DNA of 64,000 nucleotides from Mesorhabditis belari (Eukaryota; Nematoda; Chromadorea; Rhabditida; Rhabditidae): the NCBI GenBank assembly GCA_958450365.1, contig CAUEEP010000022.1:558001-622000 (forward strand). The letters are read 5' to 3'. Position numbers and translations under genes: made by a program. The notes beneath the pieces are model-generated. The model did no database searches and was not told the DNA's origin. It saw only the letters and a list, made by a program, of their open reading frames with translations. Shown here one piece after another: positions 11,432-23,991 of this stretch; positions within the stretch are counted from its first letter, which is position 1; each line of letters opens with the position of its first letter.

Positions 11432-11951
11432 TTGGGTTGGGGAAAATGAGTCGGCGCCAAACTTTAAAGGGACTTTTTGCACACAGAAAGCCTTCTTTAA
11501 ACATACGTTTGGTTTGATCAAAAGGATCCACTATTTCTCTACAAAATCACTTTTGAGAGATTCGACAAAGCTTTTCTTTCGTGGAGTTTATGAACTTCGA
11601 AACGCAGCTGGTTAAAATGGCAAAGAGTCCGACTCACCGTTTGAACAGTTTCTTTCACATAAACCTTCTTTGGTGTTTATATAAAAAAGATAGAGCACAT
11701 TCAATTACTTAAGTTGCCAAATTTGCAGGAAGATCCCACCAATGGTTTTTTCTAGATCACAGTTTGTAGTTTTTGTGAAAAAATGGCTTTTTCTTGAGCG
11801 GAGGCGCTGTTTGAATTTTCTTTTAAATGCCATTTTGTAGAGAATTAGTTAACCATTCTACTCATATCAAACGCATATTATTTGACGAAGTCGAATAGAA
11901 GTTTTAGACATTTTTTTCATTTTCGGCGCCGACTCATTCTCCCCAACCCAA
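11432..11951. mobile_element. MITE with TTGGGTTGGGGAAAATGAGT ends
   Basis: Long inverted ends (the tip given plus CGGCGCC) are flanked by TA on both sides, 520 bp in all, with no coding frame. The tip resembles that of the mariner-type foldbacks, so it is probably mobilised by a mariner-family transposase. Strongly decayed relatives, recognised by their inner sequence, lie at about 16430-16866 and 18880-19410. Confidence 0.75.
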
Positions 11952-12159
11952 TATTATCGATTTGAACTGAAATCGTTTCAGAAAGCAAATGAAAGGGAGT
12001 GAAATTGGAAGAGGATCCTATGGTTTCATTATTATTTTGGACAAATCATTACCGTTCGTTTGTTAAGTAAAAATCGTTTTATCCAAGATTGAAAAATAAA
12101 AGACATTATAGAACTATTTACATTTAGAAAAATAGCAGCCAAATGAATAAAGGAAGGCA

Positions 12160-12340
12160 CAAATGAAGTTTTAAAAAAGAAAAGAAGAGAATGAAAACCC
12201 AAGGTCTTTCTAGTATTTTGAAAAATAAGATTCGTCAGTAGCAGTTTTTATTCTTTACATCGAAATTTAAAAAATTCAACACCTGTGAAGTTAAATGGAA
12301 AAACAAAACATGAAAGTGACTCCTCAATGAAATTTGAGGA
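12160..12340. repeat. segment duplicated at 26040-27290 (empty site)
   Basis: This stretch matches 26040-26096 joined to 27148-27290. The joint falls at TCTAGTATTTTG, exactly where the other copy carries the composite mariner element flanked by TA. Confidence 0.75.
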
Positions 12341-12771
12341 GAATTTTCTAGAAAGATTAACAATTTTTGTTCATTTAAGGTTAATCTCAACAGTGAAGCT
12401 GAACACTGAACAAATTGTGATCTTTTTAACTGTATTTTTCGAATCGTTTACTCATTTTTCTATCTTTGGGAACTTAAGCTTTTATCTTTTTTTATCTATC
12501 TTCTATCTTCTTTCTATCTTTTGGTATTTAAGCTGTCCAGATTTAAATTTATTTAAGCTGTACTTGTACTTGTATTTAAGCTGTACAGATTTTCTTAAAA
12601 CCAAGCAAAATGAATACTAGAGTAAAAGGCTGGAAAGGGGCGGGTTTCTGTCAAATTTTTTGTATGTAAATTTGGCTGTTCATTTGATTTTGCCAATTTT
12701 CTGTGGTGGTAAACAACATAAGGTTCAGTGATTTTTAATTTTTTTAGCTTTACAGTACAAATTATAAACAT

Positions 12772-15700
12772 TTAATGCAAATAAAGTAGGAAAAGAGGGA
12801 AAAAGCAGCTAGCTAGGTTAAAGCTTGTAGAAGAGACAGTTGGTAGAACAATTTTATGATTTGGCAAATGACTTTGAACAATCGAAACTTTTACAAATAG
12901 TCCATCCATTGGATAGTTCAATCCATTTTTCAGCCAATGTATCTAAAGTTATTCTTTGCACTTTTTCTTTACTTTCCTTTCTTCTCACCAAAATTCCACT
13001 AACGTTCGCTGCCATAAACGGTTCGGTGTTGTTTTTGACTCTAAATTTAATTATTTAATGAGGTTATCTTCAAATTTATTGAATTTGATTGTATTTTAAT
13101 ATGTTAATGTTTGAACATTAACATTTACCTTTTTTGCTTTCTGTCTCGATCATGAAAAGTCAACCATAATCTCCCTTTTCCGATCGACACCACCTCGACG
13201 GTGATATTAACCGTAAAACTATCTAAATTTCTTTGCAAATATCTTTTAACAGACTAGTTCCTTTATTTTCTTCCCTTTCTTTTACACAAAAATTTCCACA
13301 GAGTACTACTTCAGCATTGTATATATTGGACTAAGTATTGACCTTATACATTTCTCAGGAATCGATTTTCATTTTGAATGATTGATTTGTCTAGATCTTG
13401 GGAATAAGCGAGAGGTTGGGAACTTGTGGACTACTTGTTGTCCTCACTTTCATCTTTAGTTTTACTTAAGGATAAGCCTTTCCTTTTAACTTACAACAAA
13501 AAATATCATGTTGCAATTCGTAGCCGTTATCTTCTGGAGCTTTTGGCAAACGAGTTGGATCTTGATATCCGTGTGAAAGGATGATCGTCTCTCCGTTGCA
13601 AATCTCTTGTTTCTGTTTCCACGTGTCCCAGGATATTGGCTCTGAAAAAATGTATTTCTCAAAACGGCCTAATCGATTTTGTAGTTCATCTAACAATAAG
13701 CTAGACAATAAGCTAGTAAGCTATGTATTTCTAGGTTGTTTCTAGCTAGTCAGCTTATTGTCTATGTTAGATGAACATAGAGAAGAAAACATGAAATGAA
13801 GCGCCGATTTTACCGACAGAGATTGATCTTTCTTTGGCATAGAAAGTTAGTGTCAGTTCTCATCAAAAAAGTTGCCAAACCGTCGATTCTCGTCAATTTT
13901 CCCTACTCGCCGTTGCGCTCCCGAAAACTCCCAAAAACGAAAGCTTTTCTAAATTGCTAACAACCATTTTTCAGAGAAAATCTAGCTCTTTCCAATGATG
14001 CAAACCGTATTTCATTTCAACATTTGTAAAAGCAATTTTTAATAAAAAAGTTTAGTTATTTAGTTGACAACCAGATAGGTTACTTGATGATTTCTGTAAC
14101 GGTAGTGAGATAATGATACAAAACTTTAAAAACTGCATTAATTAATTGAATTAACAGCTAGCAATAAATCTTATAGCAAAAGCACTAAATCCAAAAAACC
14201 ATTTTATAATCAACCAAACCACTTTGTCCATTCGAAAAAGTTTTCGATACGGTTCTGATTTCAAGAAACCCAAATTGATCTTTAAGCAGAGTCATGATTA
14301 AAAATAAACTTGAGTAGTTTCAATGAGAGATCAAGTAAACGGATCACTTACGAAGCAAGCTCATGTTGACTGAAAAACTTGGTGCACATCCACTCGGGAT
14401 GAAAACGCTGTAAAGAGTTGACTGAAGGTATTGATGAATAAAGGGTTGTTGGTCACTGAAAAGATGATTGGGTGACTTTTAACTTGTTTAAACCGAAAAC
14501 TGTAGAGCTTTCGCTCAGGATGATGATCGATATTGGCCGGAGGGCCGACAATGAATTGATATTCGCAAGCATTTCTTGAATGATCCTAAAGAAATGAATG
14601 ATTCTATTCGCATTTTCTTCTTTAAGTCATTTTTCAAACTCTTTAAGATCTATTGGGTTGGTAAATTGAAAACTAAAACTAAAATTTAAAAAATTTTAGA
14701 AAAAATCTAAAATCTAAAATTAAACTAAAAAACTTTGAAATAAAATTTATTGAACGTAAAACCATAAATTGATTCCAAATAATTTCCATTATTATTGACG
14801 ACTTCTGCCCATTTTACAGGCAATTTGCGGATCCCGCTTTCGTGGTAGGATTTTGGTTTGTGTGTGAGACTCAAAAATGGAGGACTGGAGATGCCTTAGT
14901 TTGAGCACTTTCTTCAAAAGAAATCCATTCTGGTCTCAATGGAAAAGTTGTAGAGAATCAAAAATTAAGCTTATAAACAAATTTCCAAAAAGATACACTT
15001 AGTAGTTCCGCTTAAAATGCAATTTTTGTTAAAATTCGTAAATTTGGCATTTCTTGAAAACCAGTTTTTGAATGGTTCTGAAAATTTGGATATAAGCCTG
15101 ATTTTTGATTCTCTACAACTTTTCCATTGACACCAATATGGGTTTCTTTTGAAGAAAGTGCTCAAACTGTCACATATGACAATAGCCCGTGGTTTTCAAT
15201 TCACCAACCCAATATTTATCACTTTTCACTAATAGGATATAATAGGCATTTGTTAAAAAATGACTTATTAACGGTTGTGTATTTGGTGCAAACCGAGCGA
15301 AATTTCTGAATAATAGGCATCGCTTGATGTGAGAGCGAAAGGGAAATCCATATCGGCGTCTCGCTTTGTTCAAAACGAAAATGAATGGGCTCGTAGGATC
15401 TAGCTAAATATGACGGAAAAAGCCAAAAGCCAGCTTCTAAACGTTTATTTCATTTAATGGACAAAAGGCAACTATTCTTCACAACTCACGCAAATCATTT
15501 TGAAGAAGACGAATCGATATTGCCGATTGTGTAATACCAAATTCGTCGTAGAAAAGAAGATAGAGAAACTTCTTGATGGTGTATTGGCTCATCAACACAA
15601 TGCTGTCGTTTCTCGGTGAGGTCCTAGATTTTGGTGTCTGTTGAAGGCAAAGAGGCTGTGCTCTCAGAAGATCTCAAAGATCTCAAAAGATGGTTCTTTC

Positions 15701-18700
15701 AAAATCGAGTAACGAAAGAAGTAAAAAAATTGAATAGTTTAGAGAAAAGAATACTTGATTCGGGTGGCTACTGGTTTTTCGTAGACGCCGTTGATCGGAA
15801 GTGGAGTTTGATCGAGACATTCTTTCTGAAATCAGAAATTTCCCAAATTAGTTTAGACTTTAGATTTATTTTAAGGATGCCGTTTGAGAAATATTTTCAA
15901 ACCACAAACTGTTTGCTCAATCAAGCAAAAGAAGAGATTTCAAGTAGCATTTCGCAATCTTTAATTTGTGTCCGGTTGCATCGAAAGCACAAAATGCCAG
16001 CAGCATCAAACGTCGCTTAAATACTTCTGATTACTTATCTTTTAGATAGATTTCAGATTTTCTGGAAATTACTCACCCCACTCATACAGATCATTTCCAT
16101 TCAATATCACTTGGGATTCCTCGTTCGTTAAGATGTATGTTCTTGAGCATTCGACTTCTTCTCTCGGCAAGACTGATCGATTCAGTATAAGTAGAAAGCC
16201 GAAACGATTCTCAGTCGAGTTGGCACAAAAGCGAACCTGTGAATTCAGTTTTGTTAAAAAATCTATCAAAAATCAAACGTGTGCCAGGGATGTTTCTGGC
16301 TTTAGAGCTTACTATCCGGAAAAGACCAAGGCCAGCTAGAAGCCAGGTGCTGATCTGAGCTCTGAGTGGCTCAGGTAAATTTCCCGGAGGAGGACAGAGG
16401 CTAAACCTAGCCTCTCTGATCTACATTTTCTACAAAATGACATTTAAAAGAGAACTCAAACAGCGCTTCAGCTCAACAAAAGGCCTACCTTACATAAAAT
16501 CTATAAACTGTCATCTAAAGAAAACCGTTGGAGGGATCTTCATGAAAATTTGGGAATGTATGTAATTGAGTGTGCTCTATCTTTTTTATTTAGACACCAA
16601 AGAATGTTTATTTAGAAGAAACTGGTCAAACTCTTTGACGACTGATAAGTCAGACTCTTTGCCATTTTGACTAACGATATTTGGAAATCGATAAACTCCA
16701 CGAAAGAAAAGCTTTATGGAATTTTTTAAAAGTCATTTTGTAAAGAAATAGTGAAGCCTTTTGATGAAACAAAAATTGTATTTAAAGAAGGTTTTATGTG
16801 TGCAAAAAGTGTCTTTAAAGTTAAGGTTAAAGTTCGACGCCTTTTCACGCTCCTCAATCCAATAAATGTTTTTAACTCACTGTTACACAGTCGGCACGGA
16901 ACTCGAAAGGCTCATTTGAAGCAGCATAGATACTTAAAGAGCTTTATTGAACACGAAAGTTAGAGACAACAAAATTTGATTCTTTAGTCTTCTGAAAACC
17001 TAAATTGAAAACTGAAAACAGTTGTTTAAGGAGTATATGTGGATCAGATTGAGGCCAGTCAGGCCCTGGCCTGACCCCTGGCCCTGGCCAGTTAGACCTG
17101 AAAATCTTGCCTTGAACAGCCTAAGAATAGCTTTGTTTTAGATTCAATCGAAAAGTTGGACTTAACAGCCTTCATTAGGGACAGAATGGAAGATGGCTTG
17201 CTCACTTGAATGTTTCATTTTGATTACGATCCGACGATTCATCAAGCGCTGTGATAATCTCCAACCATCCGTTCTCCAACTTTTCCACCTTCATCCAAAC
17301 TTTTCTCTGCGATTTCGGCTGAAAATTTACGGTTTTATTACCCCACAAAAACATACAAAATTTGCAGAGAAATATGGATAAAAATCTTGACATTTCTCGA
17401 AGTCTCGCGGATCATCAAACACCCATGGATAATTGTAAGAGGTGAGAATTGATGGATAGTTGAGAACATTGAACGAATCCGTGTCCAGGCTCAGCTCACC
17501 TACAAAAAAAAGTTTCTAGCTTACAAATAATACACTGAAACCGTCAAGAGAAGACTGAAATTCCAAGCAGAAACTGCAGTCACTTTGGGTATAAAAAGAG
17601 GCAACACTTGTTCGAAATGGAATCGATTTAATGCTGAGAAAAAGGTTTATGAATGAGTATTTATGAATCTAAAGATGTAACTAGATTTAATTACATGTTT
17701 ATGTCGTAGTCGAGCGTTTCTGTTTGATTGGGTGCCGGGGCAGGTCCCAAGAAAAACTTGAATCGTACACTCCCATCGCATGTCAAGTCTACCTAAAGTT
17801 AACTATAAAAACCTATAAAGATTGATAGGCTCTGAAACAATCAAATGATCGAGAAGAAAACAAACCTGATAAATTCCGCAATCAGCTGTATCATCGAGCT
17901 CTTTTGGAACCGGCGACAACCGTATTAGTGGGCCAGAGTTTGTACCACTAAATAGCGCAATCATGGGAAACAGAACATAGAAGCTTCGAATTTTTTTGAA
18001 CAAACCGATAGATCTCGGGATTTGCTACCACTGTGACAATCCATCCGGGCCGAACCAAAACGTCCTCGACGACCAGATATCCAGATAAACGTGTCGTCGG
18101 ACTCCCAGGAACAACCAAAACTTGTTGGCTTTCTAAAAAAGGATTCTCTAATCCCCCTCTTTCTCCAGAAAATGCTTGATAGAAGATCACTAAACCCTAA
18201 GCAGACTTACCATTCACCCATTGACGAACTCGAAATGAGAGAGCATAATTTTTAATAGCCTCGACATCCTTAGCTTTCACCACCAATTCCGTTCCGTTCT
18301 TTAGAATGAAAGAACAAAAATAAAGAAGCTGCATTTTGCTTGGGATCAAATACCTACAAGAGCCACTAATGAAAACTTTTTCTTTTGCTTTCTACATGAG
18401 ATTGCAATTTAAAGTCGTATAAACTATGCCATTTATCGTAAATGGAAACTCATCGAGACAGATTTGCACAAGTTTTTTGTTATTTTGGAGATCGATTGGC
18501 GTTTCAATTTTCTAAATATTCGTTTATAGAGATTCGATGATGAGAATCGGAAACAAAAAAAAATGTTTCAAGGCTTGCAGTTAGTGTTGGGGCTACAGTT
18601 TTTTCTTCGACAAGCATATTGGGAAGTTGATCACAGCCGCGATGGGAGAAATCGATGAGAAAATCGCATTTTGTGCATCCACTTATTTTGAGGCCCTTAA

Positions 18701-19618
18701 AACAAAAAAGAAATCATTTGGTGTTGAGTAGGAAAGAGCAGGCCTGCACATTTTCGCTAAACTTTCTATAGTTTAAGCTCGTATCTATTAGGTTTATAAG
18801 TCTTTACAATTTTTTTCAAATTTTTGTTTCCATCGAAATAAATCCTTTATTAAATTTGTTGCGCTCTCAACTATTAAAAGATCTATAATTTCTCTATAAA
18901 ATTGCTTTTAAAAGAAAGCTCAAAGCTCGCCTCAACTCGATAAAAACGCATTTTTGTGTAAAATTTTCAATTGCTGTTTTAAAGGAAATGACTGGACGGA
19001 TTGTTTTCAAATTTTACAAACTTATGTAATAAAATAAGCTCTATCTTTTTTACTTTGGCACTAAAATAGGTTTGTATTAAAGAAAGTGTTCAAATTTTGA
19101 CTTCGGTATGGGCAGTTTTGCGACTTAGACAGTTTTAGGTGCTCACCTTTGCTCACCCTTGAAAAGAAAATCACTGAACGGATAGGTTTCAAATTTTACA
19201 GACTTATGCAATCGAATGAGCTCTATCTTTTCTATTTTAATACCAAAATAGGTTTGTATTGAAGAAAGTGATCAAATTGCGACTTCGGTATCGGAGCAGT
19301 TTTGGGTGCTCGCTTTTGCGCATTTGAAAATCCACACAAAAAAACTACTTTCAAGAATTTCTCAAAAGCCATTTTGCAGAGAGACAATTAACCTTTTGAA
19401 TAATCTAAATAGAAATTTTGTTGGTGGCGGCATTATTTTTAAAAGGCGTTAAGATCCGGACCGGCTCTGCTACTCACCCCCATTTCGTAGACTCGTGTCC
19501 CGTGTACGGCAAATGATGGATTTTCCGGAGTCAACTCAATCACTCGTTCAGTTACACAGATCGTAAACAAGTAAGAAATCAAAATCCACAAGATGATCGA
19601 TTTAAAACGTTGACGCAT
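12772..19618 (-). CDS. secreted, probably GPI-anchored protein with two CUB-containing modules
   Basis: Twenty-two exons close in phase to 818 codons: 19478-19618, 18597-18695, 18396-18511, 18211-18338, 18006-18132, 17866-17947, 17695-17792, 17536-17633, 17357-17499, 17206-17318, 16881-16932, 16077-16236, 15927-16015, 15755-15825, 15490-15623, 15294-15436, 14494-14585, 14352-14455, 13495-13641, 13129-13222, 12989-13040, 12772-12942. A signal anchor (FKSIILWILISYLFTICV) starts the protein. Each module has a CxxC segment, a CLDxxPxxING segment, beta-rich pre-domains and a CUB-like domain (YPSILTSYNYPWVFDDP, then VWMKVEKLENGWLEI in module 1; FTVNITVEVVSIGKGRLWL in module 2). Modules share intron phases. 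The C-terminus SSTSFNLASCFFPLFLLYLH fits a GPI signal. Weak points: an apparent GC donor after 15927, ambiguous junctions near 18338-18425 and 16932-16941, and introns of 36-38 bases. Confidence 0.75.
14653..15212. mobile_element. mariner-derived foldback in an intron of the CUB gene
   Basis: Ends TTGGGTTGGTAAATTG and CACCAACCCAA flanked by TA; the interior has the same mariner C-terminus remnant and internal inverted repeat as 8310-8845, with a small insertion of AAAATCTAAA repeats near the left end. It lies between the exons at 15294-15436 and 14494-14585. Confidence 0.75.
16430..16866. repeat. decayed MITE copy (family of 11432-11951)
   Basis: Inner blocks such as CTCCACGAAAGAAAAGCTTT and GAGAACTCAAACAGCGCTTC match the complement of the 11.4-11.9 kb MITE, with many changes and degraded ends. 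It lies in the intron between CUB-gene exons 11 and 12. Confidence 0.6.
18880..19410. repeat. two tandem, decayed MITE-like blocks
   Basis: The blocks at about 19000-19130 and 19160-19310 resemble each other (ACTGGACGGATTG / ACTGAACGGATAG, then GAGCTCTATC) and the 11.4 kb MITE. They fill intron 1 of the CUB gene. Confidence 0.55.
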
Positions 19619-19970
19619 TTTCAAGCTGAACGAACAAAACACTTGGCACTTTCTCAAAGATTGTAATCTGTAGGGAAAACGCCCGCTAACACCCCTGCTT
19701 AGCGAAGAGTGGGGCAAGTTTTAAAGGGGAAATTTCTGCAGGACAAAGAATAGATTTTGTTTTTAGTACTCTAATCAAAAGAGTCATCAAAGATCAAAAA
19801 ACTGAATGAGGGAGGCGCTGAAACAGCCTGAAAACATGGGATTTAACGCCACGAAAAGATCACATGAATTTTGCTAGTCACCTGTTGACTGTGTTATGAA
19901 TCGATCTGATAGACTGAGCTTTTGACTTTGTACCAAAACTTTCCGAAATAATTGCCGAGAGAAAACTCGA

Positions 19971-20447
19971 GTCATTTGGTTGACAAATGCAAAATTGATG
20001 ATCAAATACAAATTTTTCGATTCAATGGAACATTCTTGAATTGCGTTTAACTTTTGTTTTCAAATATTAAAACAACAAATCTTTATCCCATTCTTTCTGC
20101 ACAATTCTAATTTTGAAAGAGATAAATTGAATCTCTAAAAAGTTTGATTGATTAATAATTTACAAAAGTATTACATTGAAGTCCTTGACAGTTGCTGTGC
20201 TTCCGGTGCTGACCACTGAGAAGACTGGTTGGGCGGGCAGGCTAGCTGCTGGAAACGACTGCATAGATATGAAATTTTAGCTTCTATGAATTGAAATTAG
20301 GTCATTTGGTCAGTCGAGTCATTTGGTTGACAAATGCAAAATTGATGATCAAATACAAATTTTTCGATTCAATGGAACATTCTTGAATTGCGTTTAACTT
20401 TTGTTTTCAAATATTAAAACAACAAATCTTTATCCCATTCCTTCTGT
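19971..20447. repeat. about 130-bp direct repeat, 347 bp apart
   Basis: Bases 19971-20100 recur at 20318-20447 with only one or two differences; the first runs on into different DNA at its right end. It is upstream of the CUB gene start. Bases 20550-20570 also carry a short GTCT/GTCC run. Confidence 0.85.
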
Positions 20448-21034
20448 AAAAGAATGGGATAAAGAAAAATGTAAAAAATATATAAAAGTAATCTACGTTA
20501 TATTTGGTGAACTTTATTTTGCAAGATATCTACTGTATAAAAGAGCAATGTCCGTCTGTCTGTTTGTCTGTCTGTACCTGCATTTTCTCGGCCGTGTTTT
20601 GACCAATAAAACTAAAATTTCTTTAAAAAACTTAGAATATATTGTAGTTGTGCCATTTAAAAGAAAAAATTTAAAAAATCAAAGCTAGGAATCGAAGCCA
20701 GACCTGTGGCCATTCGGCATATCATTGCACAAGCCGCCAAATTCAAATTTATATAATGGGATGCCAACATTTGAAGGAATGAAGACAAAGAACTGATGAA
20801 GATTCGCTTAACTCTTTTCTACTGCAAAAAAAAGCACTAAAAGGAGTCTCAAAGAGATGTTTAACGACTGTGATACTTTGCATTTCAAGTTTTCGAGGCT
20901 ACCTCCTAAAATTGCAGTTTAGACAAATAAAAAGAGTTATCAAAGCTATTTGTTTTTTTATTGAAATAAACATGAATAGAACTAATGAAAGAAGCAAAAG
21001 ATTGACATTCTAATTGATATTCTATCTTTTCTGT
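20448..21034. other. intergenic DNA with a tRNA-like fragment
   Basis: No protein gene supported. Bases 20691-20745, read on the minus strand, have a TGGCTTCGATTCC block like a tRNA B box and a weak A-box-like block, but the arms do not pair well; it is most likely a tRNA-derived repeat. Confidence 0.35.
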
Positions 21035-21188
21035 TCACATTTGTGTTGTTGCTACAATGGCTGAGCCGCCGTTGCTTGTTTTTTTGGTGCTTCCCGCTTG
21101 AGCCTGCGTTGAGGAAACGAGAGAGATATTTGAGGGCTTTTGTTTCGTCTTTCTACTCACAAACCACAGCATAAAAGTGGTAGTGAGC
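21035..21188 (-). CDS. possible last two exons of an unidentified membrane protein
   Basis: Exons 21161-21188 (LTTTFMLWF, end of a membrane segment) and 21035-21103 (a short Ser/Thr/Gly tail ending ATTQM and stop) are flanked by good acceptors (TTTTTCAG, CAACGCAG) and a GTGAGT donor and join in phase. They could end the gene whose exons lie at 23992-25828, but no connecting exon was found. Confidence 0.3.
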
Positions 21189-21825
21189 CTGAAAAATGTA
21201 GAGTGTTGAAAAATTCCAGAAAAAAAGAGTAGTGTCTGATTCAGGGAACACTTTTTCTAGGGTTGTTCTTAGAGCCTTTTTTTCTAAGCTAAACGAAGCT
21301 AATCAAAAACCAGGAATTGCCAGCCTGTACAAAATTTCAAGGTCAAGCCAATTCAACAGAAAAAAAAAACTGGTTTTGGCTTGACTGGGTCTGTTTTGGT
21401 TTTTTGGATTAACCCTGGAAATGGGTCATTGATCAGAGTTGCACATGTTAAGGACCCAGCAGTTAATGATAATTGGTAAACCAGAAATCAGAGCTTCAAC
21501 TATCAGTTATGGAATAGGCTCAGAACCAAAGGATGTCCACACTTTTTGAAAACCTTTGTCATGTTTGATGGGAGGCAAACCCGAGCGCGATCTAGTGCCC
21601 GGGTCCGGTGTAACAATTGGATCAGGACTGCTTTGATTTCAATCCAATACAACCTTTGTACAAATGCACTCACCCATTCCATAGAGCTTCGCCTCCTCCT
21701 TCCATACGAAGACTAAAGGAGATCAGAGTAGCCAATTGAAAATATTTAGGAAAAAGTGATATATAGGGTTCGATGAAGATTTGAAAGGATAAAGGTACAT
21801 GATTGCCGATCATTTGACTAGGGAA

Positions 21826-22096
21826 AGGCATTAGGTCAAGGTGGCCTTTCAAAATGAGACCTACTGTACCTGGTAGAACTTTTTTTCTAATTCCGAATCC
21901 GGCTTTAGTTTTTCTAGTTTCCTGTAAAGCGAGATATTTGGCATACAAAAATTGACCCCGATTCGTCTATGTTTAAAAGCTTTTTTTATCGCGTTACAAG
22001 ACCCCAAACTAAAACCGGATTTGCAATCAGCAAAAAGTTCTATCAGTTTATTTTGAAAGACCATTTTGATCCGGTGCCTTTCCCTCGCGAGAGTTC
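21826..22096. repeat. diverged inverted repeat (foldback)
   Basis: Arms at about 21826-21912 and 22007-22096 are inverted copies, roughly 75% alike, so the same peptide-like run (KxGFxIxKK...ILK...PFP) is read outward on both strands. This pattern comes from the palindrome, not from genes. Confidence 0.6.
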
Positions 22097-22283
22097 TTTA
22101 AGAAAATTTTTTAAGAAATTTCCCACTTACATTATCAACAATCGCTCGCTGGTCGTCGAGATTGGAGTCGATTTTTTCTGAAATTTCAGAATAAATATCT
22201 TGTTAAGTTTGATACTCAACTATTTGCATTGAAAATAACTGTAAAGCAAATAAATTATCACATTAATTGTCGATTTTTGTAAT

Positions 22284-22733
22284 GTATATATGTCGTAGCC
22301 GATGAAGGATTTCAGCCGATGAAGTCTCAGACTTCTTCGGCTAGCCGATTAAGCCTCAAAAATGAAATCTCGAGTTATGTATTAACTCAAGTCAATACCA
22401 CAAACTCAAGCTCTCTAAAAGGCGCTTAAAAGCTAAAAACGCATTCTAGTTGCAGTTGCATTTTGCATTTTTCATTGCAAGCAATGGTTGGCTTTTTGGT
22501 ATTATTGTTTATTTTTGTTGTTTAGTTTGGTCGAAATGCGTTTTTACCTTTCAGCGCCTTTTAGAGAGCTTGAGTTTGTGGTATTGACTTGAGTTAATGC
22601 ATAACTCAAGATTTCATTTTTGAGACTTAATCGACTAGCCGAAGAAGTCTGAGACTTAATCGGCTAGTCGAAAAAGTCTGAGACTTAATCGGCTGAAATC
22701 CTTCATCGGCTACGACATATATACATTTAGAAT
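22284..22733. mobile_element. MITE with TATATGTCGTAGCCGAT ends, copy 2
   Basis: Same outer ends as 5957-6494. Inside them, arms of more than 150 bp are inverted (for example GGCGCTTAAAAGCTAAAAAC near 22410 and its approximate complement near 22550), including short repeats of AAGTCTGAGACTTAATCGGC. No coding capacity. Confidence 0.8.
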
Positions 22734-23991
22734 GTTCTCCCATCCCCCAAGTATAGTCTGAGACATGAACCGGGCCGGGCTCGTCTGTACATGATGGACA
22801 ATTTCGAGTCGGTCCGGGAGTGGTCCAGATTAGAGTGTGTTCCTCTCAAGTAAACAATCCCTTGAATAAATTTGCATTTAACATTGTTTGCTTAGGTAAT
22901 TGTCAAGTAATGCGCATTCTAAACTGCACCTATTTTCCAATTTGACATTTATAACGAAAACTTACAAAATAATTTTCATTTTTATTTCCTGTCAGTCAAA
23001 TGTGTTTTTTATATTTGTTTTTCTTCTTATTTTTATGATTTAATTAACTTTTGATGAGTAATTTTATTTCTAGATTAACAATAATACGGAAAAACAGTCG
23101 TTGCACTTATGTCAAATGTTGCTTGAGATGCTTTGGGACATTTAGCATAATCTTGCTCATAACATAAACTAATGAAGGCAAGCTTGACTGCTTTCTAGTT
23201 TATCGCTAAAGAAATTTAATTAAGTTAATAGATTTACCGGATTTTAACAGAGAAAACAGTAGTGTGGCGAATTGCCACTGCTCTGCAGTTAGTCAAAATT
23301 CAATACACAAGTCAAAATTCAAAGCTGATGGATAAACTATCGTAATCAGCCACTAGACGATATTCAGTTGTCCGTTTGTCGTAGCTAAAAACCCATTATT
23401 TAAGCTTTGTTTTGAGTGAATTGTGGGCTCCTTTTTCTATTCATCCTTTTTTCACACGCAAGTGCCAGGTTGCTCCGGTTTGAGCGAAGTTTGCCCTAAT
23501 AAGGGAAAGTTTTGATAAATTTTGCGCTTTCACGACATCTACCATTAAACCACACCGAGACACGGTCTCACAAGAAATTATAAAGATCAAAGTATAAATA
23601 TATATTTCTTACAAGTAGATTTCGACCAAAACTCGCAAGTTTTGATGAAAATTTTGTCTAAAGCGTAACAATTATCTTCAAAATATAGCAAAAAACTGTA
23701 TTTTTTTGTTTAAATCCATTTAAATGCAAATTCACATTCAAGAACTTTGAATATTTGCTTGGATTACGGTGCCTTTTTAGAAAACGCATTACTTGAAGGG
23801 AACACACTCTAGCCCACATCATCCTTCCCTCTCTAATTGCCTCCAACTTTTAGGGTTTAGCCTTTTAGCAAAATTTTTCACCGACCGAAACTTTATAGAG
23901 GATTATGGAATCAAGAGAGATCATGATTGGTGTATAGAGATGCCATGGATTCAACGCTGCAAAGTCACAGATTAATCAGTCAAAATAATCT
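22734..23991. other. intergenic DNA, nothing recognised
   Basis: No exon, transposon end or RNA gene is supported. A block near 23530-23570 has a faint tRNA 5'-half look on the minus strand but lacks a B box. Confidence 0.4.

Noticed and set aside
12285..12620. 111-codon frame in AT-rich DNA
   Set aside because: Low-complexity Phe/Leu/Tyr composition, no splice or homology support, and it starts inside a duplicated spacer.
15631..16020. 129-codon plus-strand frame
   Set aside because: It is antisense to two minus-strand exons of the CUB gene that join in phase and match the gene's first module.
21670..22181. Two similar peptides read on opposite strands
   Set aside because: They are the two arms of a diverged palindrome.
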